Shown: positions 33,109-41,732, counted from the first letter of the stretch. The stretch: 64,000 nt of DNA from Algoriphagus sp. TR-M9 (GCF_027594545.1 NZ_CP115160.1:3902501-3966500); one strand, 5' to 3'. Numbers and translations: made by a program. Notes: generated by a model from the letters alone, not told the origin.

Positions 33109-33179
33109 TTTTTTGTATATTAGATATATCAAAAGGGTTGAAAATCAGCCCTTTATTAACCATCTAAATATATAGTATT

Positions 33180-33602
33180 ATGACACCTACTAAAAAAGGA
33201 ACAACGGTAAAACCAATCACCGAAGCACAAAAAAATGAGGTAGAAAGCCTAAAAAAACAGATTGAGGAGCTACAAAACCAGCTAAAAAGCCAGCCCGAAA
33301 GCCTAGAAGACAAAATCAAATATTTCCAGGCTAAGCAGGAAAACATCACCAAGCTAAACCGCTTAGATGGTTTTGCCGAGCTACTAATTAAAATCGGTGA
33401 GGATGTAAAGGAATCCATGAAGGAAAACGACTTTTCCAGCGAAAAATTCGCCGTCACAGTCACCAAAAAAGACTACAGCCACAGCCAGCCAAACAGGATT
33501 TTGGACATCAATAATCCAGTTTTAGTCTCCGAGGTGCTAGCCTTTGCGCTGGATAAAATCAACGTAAAAAGAACTCATTTGCAAACCCTAATCGAAGCCT
33601 AA
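33180..33602 (+). CDS. Hypothetical coiled-coil protein in accessory insert
   Basis: A 140-residue protein with an N-terminal coiled coil (EVESLKKQIEELQNQLKSQP) and a conserved-looking C-terminal block (FAVTVTKKDYSHSQPNRILD). Similar small proteins occur beside ArdC-like genes in Bacteroidota mobile elements, as here (3 bases to the next gene). Function unknown. Confidence 0.65.
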   Translation: MTPTKKGTTVKPITEAQKNEVESLKKQIEELQNQLKSQPESLEDKIKYFQAKQENITKLNRLDGFAELLIKIGEDVKESMKENDFSSEKFAVTVTKKDYSHSQPNRILDINNPVLVSEVLAFALDKINVKRTHLQTLIEA

Positions 33603-33605
33603 GCC

Positions 33606-34118
33606 ATGGAAGCCACGACAGAAAAACCAAAAAGAAAGCCGAATCCCAACAGGGAGAAACTACTACTTTTGTCTGCTGATGCCAAGGCTTTAAAATCTCA
33701 GTTTGCAGATGAAGCCGACAGCCCAGAGGATGCCGAATACTGGGAGAGCCAAACAATCAATTTTATGCTTTTGAAATACTTCTACAAAGTACCCGATGGA
33801 ATGGAGCTTGGCACATTCCACCAGTGGAAAGCTAAAAACTGCATGATCAAAAAGGGAGAGAAAGCCCTAGTTATCTGGGGTCAACCGCTCCGAGCGCAGA
33901 AAGCCGATAAAGCCGAAGCCAAAGGAGAGCCAAGCCCGGAGGATGAAGATTTTGGAGATTATTTCCCTATGTGCTTTCTATTTCGGGCGGATCAGGTCCT
34001 AACAGCCGAAGAGATAGAAGCCGAAAAAAAAAGCAAAGCCGATCGAAGGGAAAAGCGCCAGCAGATAGCACAGGCAATCGAGGATCTAAAAGCCGTAGAG
34101 CTTGACTTAGTGCTATAA
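33606..34118 (+). CDS. ArdC N-terminal-like protein (possible antirestriction)
   Basis: A 170-residue protein carrying TFHQWKAKNCMIKKGEKALV and YFPMCFLFRADQV, a pattern like the ssDNA-binding N-terminal domain of ArdC antirestriction proteins. The metalloprotease half of ArdC is absent. It probably binds single-stranded DNA and may protect incoming phage DNA. It forms a unit with the preceding coiled-coil gene. Confidence 0.6.
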   Translation: MEATTEKPKRKPNPNREKLLLLSADAKALKSQFADEADSPEDAEYWESQTINFMLLKYFYKVPDGMELGTFHQWKAKNCMIKKGEKALVIWGQPLRAQKADKAEAKGEPSPEDEDFGDYFPMCFLFRADQVLTAEEIEAEKKSKADRREKRQQIAQAIEDLKAVELDLVL

Positions 34119-34170
34119 TTAGAATTTGCGCAGGGCTTAGTTTTTGTTTCCAGTTCTTTTGAGAAATAGC

Positions 34171-34369
34171 CCGAGCGGAAACGCTCAAATCTGAAAGCGA
34201 ACGGCGTAAACCCCAGCGGTAAGGGGTGGCTCTGGATAGCCTTATGATCCTGATGGTGAACTACTCTTTTAGAGGTGGTTCACCTGCGCCGGAAGCGGCG
34301 TTTTCTCGATCCCGGCGGCGCTGCGCGCCGATTCCTTCCAGTCATTCAAGCTTTCACCTTGCCGGGATC
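34171..34369 (+). ncRNA. Candidate structured RNA, chain of hairpins
   Basis: In 200 bases there are at least six good stems: GAGCG-GAAA-CGCTC (34173-34186), CCCC/GGGG (34211-34226), GGCT/AGCC (34228-34241), GGTGAAC/GTTCACC (34255-34284) with inner CTCT/AGAG, CGCCG-GAAG-CGGCG then TTTT (34287-34304), and GATCCCGGC/GCCGGGATC (34308-34369) closing over GGCGC/GCGCC. No convincing frame explains it. The strand and borders are uncertain; plus strand is assumed from the T-run. Confidence 0.45.
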
Positions 34370-34408
34370 TCAAAAACATCTTTTTCTGACTACTTTTTCA
34401 CCCCAATC

Positions 34409-34452
34409 AATTCCCTTGCTTCGCCTTCCTTGATTTGGTGTGAAAATGTTAA
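34409..34452. repeat. 44-bp direct repeat, copy 1
   Basis: It begins AATTCCCTTGCTTCGCC and ends GTGAAAATGTTAA, and matches 34726-34769 at 43 of 44 positions. The two copies enclose a 52-codon minus-strand gene. Confidence 0.9.
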
Positions 34453-34542
34453 CTGAAATATTAAAAGCTGGGATAAACCGTGATTGACTCCCCTCCTATC
34501 CTACGACCGCACGGATCCGGTCTTTTCCCAGGATGCTTTCAA

Positions 34543-34701
34543 TTACTCATAAATGACTGTAAACACAATCAACTCACTATCTTGAGATTGGTTAGTGAAG
34601 ATAATGTTTGGGGTACTTTTCTCATTCATCACCCATTCATTAAATTCTGATTCTACCACATGCTTACGACCAGAGAAAATTTTCATTTTTGGAACTTTCA
34701 T
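34543..34701 (-). CDS. Small hypothetical protein between direct repeats
   Basis: The frame from ATG 34701 gives 52 residues (MKVPKMKIFSGRKHVVESEF ... ending VFTVIYE). It is too short for usual ORF cut-offs but has a good shape for a small beta protein. It lies between the two 44-bp direct repeats and downstream of the membrane-protein gene on the same strand. Unknown function. Confidence 0.5.
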   Translation of the reverse strand: MKVPKMKIFSGRKHVVESEFNEWVMNEKSTPNIIFTNQSQDSELIVFTVIYE

Positions 34702-34725
34702 AATGTTTATAGTTTAGTTTAAATT

Positions 34726-34769
34726 AATTCCCTTGCTGCGCCTTCCTTGATTTGGTGTGAAAATGTTAA
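34726..34769. repeat. 44-bp direct repeat, copy 2
   Basis: Second copy of 34409-34452 with one mismatch. It ends one base before the stop codon of the membrane-protein gene at 34771. Confidence 0.9.
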
Positions 34770-34770
34770 G

Positions 34771-35589
34771 TCAATCTGAATGAATTTGAAAATTCAAAAT
34801 CTCTGATCTGCTATATATTTCAGTAGACTTTGATTTCATATTATATATAAATATAAAATTTGATGTCTCTCCAATAAATTTGCTATCCCCTTTTAGAGTT
34901 GAGACCTCAAGACCTTCAACATTAAATTTAACCATTCTTTCACTGAGTCCTTTTTTTACATTTTTAGAATCAATATTTGCTTGGACTACAGAGCCTATCA
35001 CGCATACTAAAAGACCTAAAAATAAAACTCCAGTTACTTTTTGATTATCTGTGAGTCCCAATGGCTTTTTAGTAGAGTTCTCAATCCGATCTAAAGTCCC
35101 TAAAATTATTTTAAAGAGGACAGCTGGTAGAAATTTAGCAATTAGAGAAAAACAACCAATTTCAATAGGTAATGGGAAAGATGATATAACACCAAGAACT
35201 GCAACGGTAATCAAAAAATAATAGATTAAGTTATTGTAACTCTTATAAAATGACTTATTAAAAAAATAATATTCCACTCCTTTCGAGATTGATCCCTTGG
35301 TACCCCGTAAGATTGACACTAATTGTGAAATCATCCAAAATAAAATGTAAACAACTAACTCGAGTACTCCATAGTAAAAGACAAAGAATAAAACAGGGTT
35401 AATCGCAAAAAACATTAAATCTGTCAAATTAATATAGTTCTCAAAATCTACCCCAAACCTTCCATAGTAAATTTTTAAATAGGAATATCCTATCACGTAT
35501 ATTATAAAGAGAACGGCTGGAAATAAACCTTTTAATTCCTCAATATCCTCATAAATAATTGACCCAGAACTTTCCTTCATTTCCCCCAT
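34771..35589 (-). CDS. Multi-pass membrane protein, prophage moron
   Basis: A 272-residue protein with about five transmembrane helices (LFPAVLFIIYVIGYSYL, LMFFAINPVLFFVFYYGVLE, YYFLITVAVLGVISSFPL, GVLFLGLLVCVIGSVVQ) and a soluble C-terminal domain of about 60 residues. It is A+T-rich, on the minus strand, and overlaps the small HTH gene end by 13 bases. Possibly a lysogen-expressed exclusion protein; not shown. Confidence 0.6.
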   Translation of the reverse strand: MGEMKESSGSIIYEDIEELKGLFPAVLFIIYVIGYSYLKIYYGRFGVDFENYINLTDLMFFAINPVLFFVFYYGVLELVVYILFWMISQLVSILRGTKGSISKGVEYYFFNKSFYKSYNNLIYYFLITVAVLGVISSFPLPIEIGCFSLIAKFLPAVLFKIILGTLDRIENSTKKPLGLTDNQKVTGVLFLGLLVCVIGSVVQANIDSKNVKKGLSERMVKFNVEGLEVSTLKGDSKFIGETSNFIFIYNMKSKSTEIYSRSEILNFQIHSD

Positions 35590-35834
35590 CTCTCCTCCTG
35601 CTTCATTTTATAACCTGCTTTCTCCAGTACCTCTCGCATTTTTTCCACAGTCATCTTCCCGTCAGCAAACCGCTTCCGGTAGGTTCTGACTGTCCCTTCG
35701 TGCATATCCAGTTGATGATGCACACCCCTGATGTTAATGATTTCAGCAAATAGTTTTTCAAGGCTCCCCTCCTCCGTGGAGAGGTACATAGCCGGTGGCT
35801 CTGCTCCGGTTGTCATTGGTTCATTATTCTTCAT
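35577..35834 (-). CDS. Small HTH regulator of the accessory insert
   Basis: An 85-residue protein with a helix-turn-helix form (INIRGVHHQLDMHEGTVRTY followed by RKRFADGKMTVEKMREVLEK) that is common in Bacteroidota phages. An operator-like TTAAACCGTTTCA lies just upstream of its start and also in front of the insert's plus-strand genes at 33085. It probably represses both transcription units (inference). Confidence 0.7.
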   Translation of the reverse strand: MKNNEPMTTGAEPPAMYLSTEEGSLEKLFAEIINIRGVHHQLDMHEGTVRTYRKRFADGKMTVEKMREVLEKAGYKMKQEERWGK

Positions 35835-35846
35835 CCTTAAATCTAC

Positions 35847-35869
35847 TTAAACCGTTTCATATTTACAAC
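35847..35869. promoter_or_regulatory. Operator half-site upstream of HTH gene
   Basis: TTAAACCGTTTCA at 35847-35859 repeats the 33085 site exactly for 13 bases. The right half (TACAACG) is degenerate. It lies 13 bases upstream of the HTH start. Confidence 0.45.
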
Positions 35870-35958
35870 GGTCAAAACTGTCTGCCCTGAGCTTGCCGAA
35901 GGATGTCCTAATCCACACTTTTTCACCCTGCCATATTGCTTCAAATCAACACTGAAGC

Positions 35959-36279
35959 ATGATTCTACTTTCCCAAGCCCTGGACTCCATGAAGTCCCGT
36001 GATCACCGCGGGATTGCCGTGCCTTTCTCCCTCACTTTCTGCACTGCAGATGAGGGCAAAAACACCGGAGGCGAGATCATCACCCTGGAGAAAGCCGTAC
36101 TTGGCCGTCTGCTCAAATCCGCTCCCCAGTCTGACAAGATCCAGGAGACCAAGGCCGAAAAACGCCCCCAATCGCACGCCAATAGCGTCAAGAAGATCTT
36201 TGACCTGAAGGCTGAGCGCTATTATAACGTCCATATCAGACTGATGTGGGCTTTCAACAATCAAGAAATCTGCTGGTAA
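35959..36279 (+). CDS. Hypothetical protein upstream of portal
   Basis: A 106-residue protein (SLTFCTADEGKNTGGEIITL, RYYNVHIRLMWAFNNQEICW). Its stop codon touches the portal start. Genes like this commonly precede portal or connector genes in Bacteroidota phages and prophages. Function unknown. Confidence 0.6.
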   Translation: MILLSQALDSMKSRDHRGIAVPFSLTFCTADEGKNTGGEIITLEKAVLGRLLKSAPQSDKIQETKAEKRPQSHANSVKKIFDLKAERYYNVHIRLMWAFNNQEICW

Positions 36280-37671
36280 ATGGCCGTAATCGTAGAAGAA
36301 TTAGAAGAAAATCCCGACGCATTCATCGGCTATTCCGAGACCACGGGTGCGGCATATCAGCTGGCCGGTGGTAAAGGCAAACCTCAGTCCACGGAGCAGG
36401 CGGATGTAGATGAATCCTTTGCTTCTGAGGTGGCCTACTGGGGCAAAGCCAATGATTTTCCGGATCAGATTGAGAAGCACATTGAGTCAAACCCGGATCT
36501 GGCAAATGTCCTCCAGTTCAAAGCACTCAAGCTCTATTCCTATGGGCTGACATATAAAGCCCAGGTGGAAGATGAGGAGGGCAATGCCAAGTACATCGAT
36601 CTGATCATCCCGGAGATTGAGGAGTTTCTGAAGCGCAACCGCCCGGCATTCCTGAAGATGTGCATCGAGTTCACCAGGTTCTATAATGTGTTTCCGGAGC
36701 TGGTTCTTTCCCTGGACCGCTCCAAGATCCGGTATATCGACTGCAAGATCACCAAAGAGGGTAGGTATGAGGTGATGGATAAGGTTTTGGGCTATTCCAA
36801 AAACCTCTATCTGAATCCCAATTGGGCGACCGGCGGCACGGTGAAGGATACGAAAACAGTCAAAATCCCGATTTTGAACCCTATCTATTTCCCACCGGAT
36901 CTTCTTAAGGAGCGCACGGATAGTCTCAACTATATTTTCCCGATTTCCTTCCCCACTGGCAAGAAATATTACCAGCTGGCCACTTGGGTGTCTATCATCA
37001 CTTCCAAATGGCTGGAACTGGCCAATTCCATCCCGGCGTTCAAGCTTGCGCTGATGAATAATCAGGTTACTCTGAAGTATCATATCCAGATGCCGGACTA
37101 TTGGATGGAGTGGAAGTATCCGAAGTTCAAATCCCTGCCAAAGGAGGAGCAGACCAAGCTCACCAAAGCAGAAATCGACAAGTTTGACAAGTTCCTGGTC
37201 GGCCTGGAGAAAACAGGCAAATCCATCACCTCGATTTTCAAGACGGATCCGGCTACCGGCAAGGAATATCCGGGCTGGCGAATCACACCTATTGATGACA
37301 AGCTGAAGGACGGCAAGTACATTGAGGATGCCCAGGAAGCGACCACCAAGATCTATTCGGCCAATGGGGTAGATCCTGCCCTGGGCGGCTTCACGCCTGG
37401 TACTTCTGGAGCCAACCGTAACGGCTCTGACAAGCGCGAGGCCGGCAATGAGCTTTATACTTCGATCTATGCCTTTGAGGAACTGCTCATGCAGTTTTTT
37501 GAATATATCTCGGACTTCAACGGCTGGGATCAGCTGGCTCTGAACAAGCTCAAGTCCAAGGGATATACCTACGCTTCCCTGGTATGGGGATCTGTCAAGG
37601 CACATCAGCAAACACTCAATCAAGTATCACCATCCGAAAGAGAGGCTACCCATGATCCAATTCAAGACTGA
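36280..37671 (+). CDS. Phage portal protein (putative)
   Basis: A 463-residue protein. A helical C-terminal stretch with IYSANGVDPALGGFTPGTSG and NRNGSDKREAGNELYTSIYA resembles the end of portal proteins, where a lumazine-like loop precedes the barrel helices. A dodecameric portal forms the DNA entry vertex. It is separated from terminase and capsid by 3.4 kb of accessory DNA, which is unusual. The next gene overlaps by 20 bases. Confidence 0.7.
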   Translation: MAVIVEELEENPDAFIGYSETTGAAYQLAGGKGKPQSTEQADVDESFASEVAYWGKANDFPDQIEKHIESNPDLANVLQFKALKLYSYGLTYKAQVEDEEGNAKYIDLIIPEIEEFLKRNRPAFLKMCIEFTRFYNVFPELVLSLDRSKIRYIDCKITKEGRYEVMDKVLGYSKNLYLNPNWATGGTVKDTKTVKIPILNPIYFPPDLLKERTDSLNYIFPISFPTGKKYYQLATWVSIITSKWLELANSIPAFKLALMNNQVTLKYHIQMPDYWMEWKYPKFKSLPKEEQTKLTKAEIDKFDKFLVGLEKTGKSITSIFKTDPATGKEYPGWRITPIDDKLKDGKYIEDAQEATTKIYSANGVDPALGGFTPGTSGANRNGSDKREAGNELYTSIYAFEELLMQFFEYISDFNGWDQLALNKLKSKGYTYASLVWGSVKAHQQTLNQVSPSEREATHDPIQD

Positions 37672-38614
37672 TCAGATCAAAGAGCGGATCAGCTCTACCA
37701 CTACATTTAATCCTCAGCTCCACATGGCGCATATCAACCGCGCCTATCGCAACCACATCGAGCGATTCTTTCCGGAGGAGCAATACGAGGAATTGGATGC
37801 GGAGCTGGCAACACCTTTGGATCCGGGAGCCACTGACCCCGAGAAGGCCGAGCGTGCCAAGAAAGAAAAGCTCTACTCGCTATTCTACGATGCCCTGGCC
37901 AATCTAGGCTATTATTACACCATCCCACATCTGGAGGTGACCGTCACATCCACGGGGATAGTTTCCACCAAGACAAATGACAGGGAGAAAGCCGACGCTC
38001 GTCAGATCATCCGCCTGGAGAAATCATTTGCTGAAGCTGGGTTGGAAAACCTAGACCGTCTGATCAAATACCTGATCAAGGAAGTTGCACTCTTCACCTG
38101 GTGGACGGCTGTTTTTGCGGCTTCTGGCTATCAGAACCTGATCGTATCGGATCACATCGCTTTCCAGCGTTGGGTGGATATCTCCGAGTCTGCCCTGGTA
38201 TTCCTGCAGCTCCGCCCAGTGATCAACCATATCGAACGCCTGGAAGTGGCTCCGGTGCTCGGGAATACACTTTATCAGGCCATCCTTCCGATATTACCGG
38301 CCAGTGATCCCAATTATCAGCTGAGGGAAAATGTATCCGCATTCATCGCCTGCAGATCCATGGCCGACGGACTCAAGATGAAGAATGTGGGGATGAATGA
38401 GAAAGGACTCTATCAGATCTACATCGAGAATCAAGACTATGGTAAGCATCCTCCTCTTCCTGCTGCTGTGCAGGAGAAAATCAACCTGCTCAATGCATTG
38501 GCCTCCCAGTATAGAGATGTCGTCACGGATTTCATCACTCCTCCGGAGGAAGGTGATTCGGGGATATTGGGCTACAATGAGGAAGATTCGGGATTTTTTC
38601 ACACCTGGGGATAA
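37652..38614 (+). CDS. DUF6712-like head-tail connector candidate
   Basis: A 320-residue protein, mostly helical (TFNPQLHMAHINRAYRNHIE, LENLDRLIKYLIKEVALFTW). It follows the portal and resembles the DUF6712 proteins that occupy the adaptor position in Bacteroidota phages. Role as a head-tail adaptor is inferred from place and family memory. Confidence 0.55.
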   Translation: MIQFKTDQIKERISSTTTFNPQLHMAHINRAYRNHIERFFPEEQYEELDAELATPLDPGATDPEKAERAKKEKLYSLFYDALANLGYYYTIPHLEVTVTSTGIVSTKTNDREKADARQIIRLEKSFAEAGLENLDRLIKYLIKEVALFTWWTAVFAASGYQNLIVSDHIAFQRWVDISESALVFLQLRPVINHIERLEVAPVLGNTLYQAILPILPASDPNYQLRENVSAFIACRSMADGLKMKNVGMNEKGLYQIYIENQDYGKHPPLPAAVQEKINLLNALASQYRDVVTDFITPPEEGDSGILGYNEEDSGFFHTWG

Positions 38615-39099
38615 TGCTGCTAAAACTAGAAGCTAAATACCTGGATGCGATCAAGCTGAGCCTGCCTATTGGCCCTCTTCTATTCTATGTGGAGAAATAT
38701 TTTTTTAACGACTGGGAATTCCTGAAGCTGCTCCTGATTCTGATGGCCTTGGATTTCGCCTGGGGGTTCACTAGGGCATGGCGAACTCGCACGATTTCCC
38801 AGGAGGGTTTTGCCAAGATGGGTAAGAAACTGGCCGAATATGGCACGCTCCTGATTCTTGGCCATGTATTTCTCAATGCCCGCTCTGGAGGAGAATCCAT
38901 GCCTGTTTTTTCTTACGTGACGGTCGCTATTCACTCGTACCTGCTGGTTCGAGAGGGGATCTCCATCTTGGAGAAACTAGCGATTTCTAACCCAAAGCTG
39001 GTTCCTGATTGGATCCTCGACCGACTGAAGATTTACCGGGATTCTGGCAAGATAAAAACTGATGATCATGGAAAAGAGGATCCTCATTCAGAGAGTTAA
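38614..39099 (+). CDS. Phage holin
   Basis: A 161-residue membrane protein. Hydrophobic helices and the loop LILMALDFAWGFTRAWRTRT with GTLLILGHVF match the toxin-secretion/phage lysis holin family (PF05105-type). It forms membrane lesions for lysis. Its start overlaps the connector stop by one base and its end overlaps the DUF5675 gene by 38 bases, so it belongs to a lysis cassette. Confidence 0.75.
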   Translation: MLLKLEAKYLDAIKLSLPIGPLLFYVEKYFFNDWEFLKLLLILMALDFAWGFTRAWRTRTISQEGFAKMGKKLAEYGTLLILGHVFLNARSGGESMPVFSYVTVAIHSYLLVREGISILEKLAISNPKLVPDWILDRLKIYRDSGKIKTDDHGKEDPHSES

Positions 39100-39463
39100 G
39101 AAAAACCAAGATTGCACGATAGGCAATCTCTCGGTGAATGGCGTATTTGTCTGTCATACGCTGGAGCTTCCCTGGAGAAACAACGAACCGCGTAGATCAT
39201 GCATACCAGCAGGCCAATATGAAGTAGTGTACCGCGAAGACCCCCGGAGCAATTACAAATATCGCCACTTGCATGTGCTGAATGTACCCGGCAGGTCCTG
39301 GATTCTCTTTCACAAAGGCAATTACCCAAAGGATACCTTGGGTTGTATCCTTCCCGGTCTGAGTCATACGGATTCCATGGTCGGTGAATCTTCCATGGCT
39401 TTCCGAAAGCTGATGCTTACACTGGAAGGAGGCACTTCAATTTCCCTGGAAATTCTGCCATGA
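39062..39463 (+). CDS. DUF5675-family protein (lysis cassette)
   Basis: A 133-residue protein with the family pattern CTIGNLSVNGVFVCHTLELP, IPAGQYEVVYRED and SWILFHKGNYPKDTLGCILP. DUF5675 proteins are found in phage lysis modules and are thought to be L,D-transpeptidase/peptidase-like cell-wall enzymes, though activity is not established. Start at ATG 39062 or 39068. It sits between the holin and a spanin-like lipoprotein. Confidence 0.8.
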   Translation: MIMEKRILIQRVKKNQDCTIGNLSVNGVFVCHTLELPWRNNEPRRSCIPAGQYEVVYREDPRSNYKYRHLHVLNVPGRSWILFHKGNYPKDTLGCILPGLSHTDSMVGESSMAFRKLMLTLEGGTSISLEILP

Positions 39464-39966
39464 GAAGCTGCATCTATTTTCTGTTCATCCTGATGCTGGC
39501 CTGCAAGGCTCAGCAGATCACCGATACCCAGACCAGGGAAAAGCCGAGTTTGGATTTCCATTATGGCCCGGAGTTCGATCTGTATCCCATGGGCGAACCT
39601 CAGATTCTTGGCCCGGTCACGATCACGCCGATCAGACCGGGATTAGCAGTGATCACCTCCGAATCCAAGGAAATCACCTCAAAAACGGTAGGTTCTCCTC
39701 ATACATTTGTCCACAAGGATAAATCCAGGATCAACATCAATTCCGGGAATGTTGACCGATCAAAAGACAAGTCAAAAGTCAATTCTGACAACGTGGACAA
39801 GTCAAAGGACAAATCCAAAGGTGACACCGACCGCAGCAGGTGGAAGTTCAAAGTTTCGTCCATGGGCTGGCTGATGATTATCGGATTAGTTGTCCTGCTG
39901 GTATTTGTGGGGATTCGGTTTGTTTGGCCTAAGATCAAGAACTACCTAAAACCTCCCGGACTTTGA
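39460..39966 (+). CDS. Spanin-like lipoprotein with C-terminal membrane helix
   Basis: A 168-residue protein with lipobox FILMLACKA (Cys about residue 15), a proline-containing middle, a repeated charged motif (NVDRSKDKSK / NVDKSKDKSK) and a C-terminal transmembrane helix (MGWLMIIGLVVLLVFVGIRF). A lipid anchor at one end and a membrane helix at the other is the layout of a unimolecular spanin, which bridges outer and inner membrane at lysis. The position after holin and DUF5675 supports it. Confidence 0.65.
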   Translation: MRSCIYFLFILMLACKAQQITDTQTREKPSLDFHYGPEFDLYPMGEPQILGPVTITPIRPGLAVITSESKEITSKTVGSPHTFVHKDKSRININSGNVDRSKDKSKVNSDNVDKSKDKSKGDTDRSRWKFKVSSMGWLMIIGLVVLLVFVGIRFVWPKIKNYLKPPGL

Positions 39967-40781
39967 ACAAACTTTTCTACGACGGTACAAATGCGCTTGA
40001 AATCCCTGCCAAATGGGAAGAATGCGAACGCTGGCAGCTGGCTTCTCTGGTGGAGCACATGCACCAGGCTCAGGACCTCATGGCGCATAAGCTGCTATCA
40101 TTCCTCATTCTCTCGGCTACCAAGGATCACCTGCAGCACCAGCTGATCATAGCAAGCCTTAGCGATGAAGAGCGGCACGACGCGGCCAAGTTCATGACCT
40201 ACTGGCTCTACGAGAAGCCAATTTTCATTCGGCACAATCCTTTTCCTAAGTTCAAAGGGTATTTCGGTCCAGGTGCTGATTTCAAGTACGTTTACTTCGA
40301 GGAGTTCATCAAGGCAGAGAAATTCTATACTGCTTACGCCAAAGAGCACAAACCGGAAGACCTGGATTCTCTGGTAGCATGTCTCTATCGGCCTAAGCGC
40401 TGGCCATGGGCCAAATCCAATCCGCTCAATCCGGAGGATCCCCGCGAGCTCTACACTGCAGCACTTTTTGAAGTCATGAAAGAAAAAGTGGCCAGCTGGC
40501 CAAATGGGCTCAAACTCTCCATCTTCTACTATTTCGACAGCTGCCTGCAGATCCTGGTGAAGAATTTCCCCTGGGCTTTTGAGCCTGGTGAGAAACTACC
40601 TCCCAAAATCAAGAATGATTCCCCTAAGACACTTTATCACATAGCCCGCGAGCTCGCCAAAGGTATAGAACTGGAGAAAGTCCTCCTTCGCCCGATCGTG
40701 CCGGTATTCTTTGAGCTCAATGAATCCCGCATCGATGCCGAGAAATTGAAAATTGAGATGAACAAAAACAAGCAGCAATGA
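39963..40781 (+). CDS. Hypothetical phage morphogenesis protein
   Basis: A 272-residue helical protein starting at TTG 39963 in a TTGA overlap with the preceding stop. It has the segment FKYVYFEEFIKAEKFYTAYA and LVACLYRPKRWPW, a pattern recurring in Bacteroidota phages. Possibly a tail assembly factor. No defined domain. Confidence 0.55.
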   Translation: MNKLFYDGTNALEIPAKWEECERWQLASLVEHMHQAQDLMAHKLLSFLILSATKDHLQHQLIIASLSDEERHDAAKFMTYWLYEKPIFIRHNPFPKFKGYFGPGADFKYVYFEEFIKAEKFYTAYAKEHKPEDLDSLVACLYRPKRWPWAKSNPLNPEDPRELYTAALFEVMKEKVASWPNGLKLSIFYYFDSCLQILVKNFPWAFEPGEKLPPKIKNDSPKTLYHIARELAKGIELEKVLLRPIVPVFFELNESRIDAEKLKIEMNKNKQQ

Positions 40782-41287
40782 CACTCGCCGAAGCAGACTC
40801 CTATTTCTCCGATATCGCATCCAAAATGGTGGATATCGCTCACACGGAAGCAGTTCCGAAATATGGCCATTACCACATCGAGGAGGTGCTAACAGGTCTC
40901 CGGGAGAATCTGGATATGACGGGCTTTTGCCTACTCCTGGAAGATCCCTCCGGACAGATATACAAGACTGCATCAGAACAGGTGAAGGATCTGCAGACTG
41001 CGGCTATTCTGATCCTCAAGCATGTTCCCTTGGATGATTTCGCCTCAGAGAGAATTGTCCTGGATAGAGCGCTGTATCTCTGCAAGCAGGTGGCCGCGCG
41101 GATGATCAAGGATCAGGAGCTCGCCATTATGGGCGAAAAACCCCGATGGCTACGAGGTCTCCAGGTCCAGGGATTTGCCTATCAGAAAGGCACCGAGTTA
41201 TTCGACCGCTGTTTTGGCTACCGGCTAGAATATCAGTACATGCCGAATGAATCCCTTGTCATCAACCCAGCCGACTGGATCAGCTAA
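40778..41287 (+). CDS. Hypothetical phage tail-associated protein
   Basis: A 169-residue protein, ATGA overlap with the preceding gene. Helical (VDIAHTEAVPKYGHYHIEEV) with a C-terminal beta part. The place suits a tail completion or minor tail protein. No family recognised. Confidence 0.55.
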   Translation: MTLAEADSYFSDIASKMVDIAHTEAVPKYGHYHIEEVLTGLRENLDMTGFCLLLEDPSGQIYKTASEQVKDLQTAAILILKHVPLDDFASERIVLDRALYLCKQVAARMIKDQELAIMGEKPRWLRGLQVQGFAYQKGTELFDRCFGYRLEYQYMPNESLVINPADWIS

Positions 41288-41351
41288 TTTTCTACTCCAT
41301 ACCTCGTCATTGCGAGGAACGAAGCAATCTCACAAACAAACCAAAACTCAC

Positions 41352-41732
41352 ATGAAAACAATCTTGACTTTCTTAACAGTTCTTTGCCTGGCATTGGTCA
41401 CTCAGTCCTGTAACCTCTCCAAAACTGCCGTAGTCCGGGACACAGTCAAGGCAGTGGCTACTACTACGCCTGACTTCTATCAGTTCTATGATGAGACAGT
41501 CGGTGAGGGGAAGCTGAAGGATTATGCCAGGACTGTGGCCAAGAATGCTGACAATCCTGATCTGATCATCCGGATGATTCCCGGGGTGAAGCAGGATGAA
41601 GGCTATTTCATCATCAAGCCTGCCAATCCTGGTACTTCCACTACACTGGCAGCTGAATCACCTGGCTCTGGGGAAATATCCATACCCTTGGCACAGCTCA
41701 AACCCATACTCATTCCCCAGCGAGGAAATTAA
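41352..41732 (+). CDS. Small phage lipoprotein
   Basis: A 126-residue protein with signal peptide and lipobox (LALVTQSC, Cys about residue 20). The rest is soluble. ATG 41352 is preferred over the open frame start at 41247, which lacks a signal sequence. Could be an exclusion or lysis factor. Confidence 0.6.
   Translation: MKTILTFLTVLCLALVTQSCNLSKTAVVRDTVKAVATTTPDFYQFYDETVGEGKLKDYARTVAKNADNPDLIIRMIPGVKQDEGYFIIKPANPGTSTTLAAESPGSGEISIPLAQLKPILIPQRGN

Larger units (their letters stand above)
32805..33179. other. Intergenic: terminator, hairpins and operator
   Basis: No gene. AGCCGA/TCGGCT with a T-run (32844-32874) ends the terminase unit. Around 32950-32995 are short G+C hairpins (GGGCAGTTGCCC, GACCTTGGCGCGGGTC). 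At 33085-33108 TTAAACCGTTTCA with the inverted TGAAACG forms an operator-like repeat ahead of the next gene. Confidence 0.5.

Noticed and set aside
36487..37623. 378-residue minus-strand frame opposite the portal
   Set aside because: Antisense shadow of the portal gene; codon pattern follows the plus strand.
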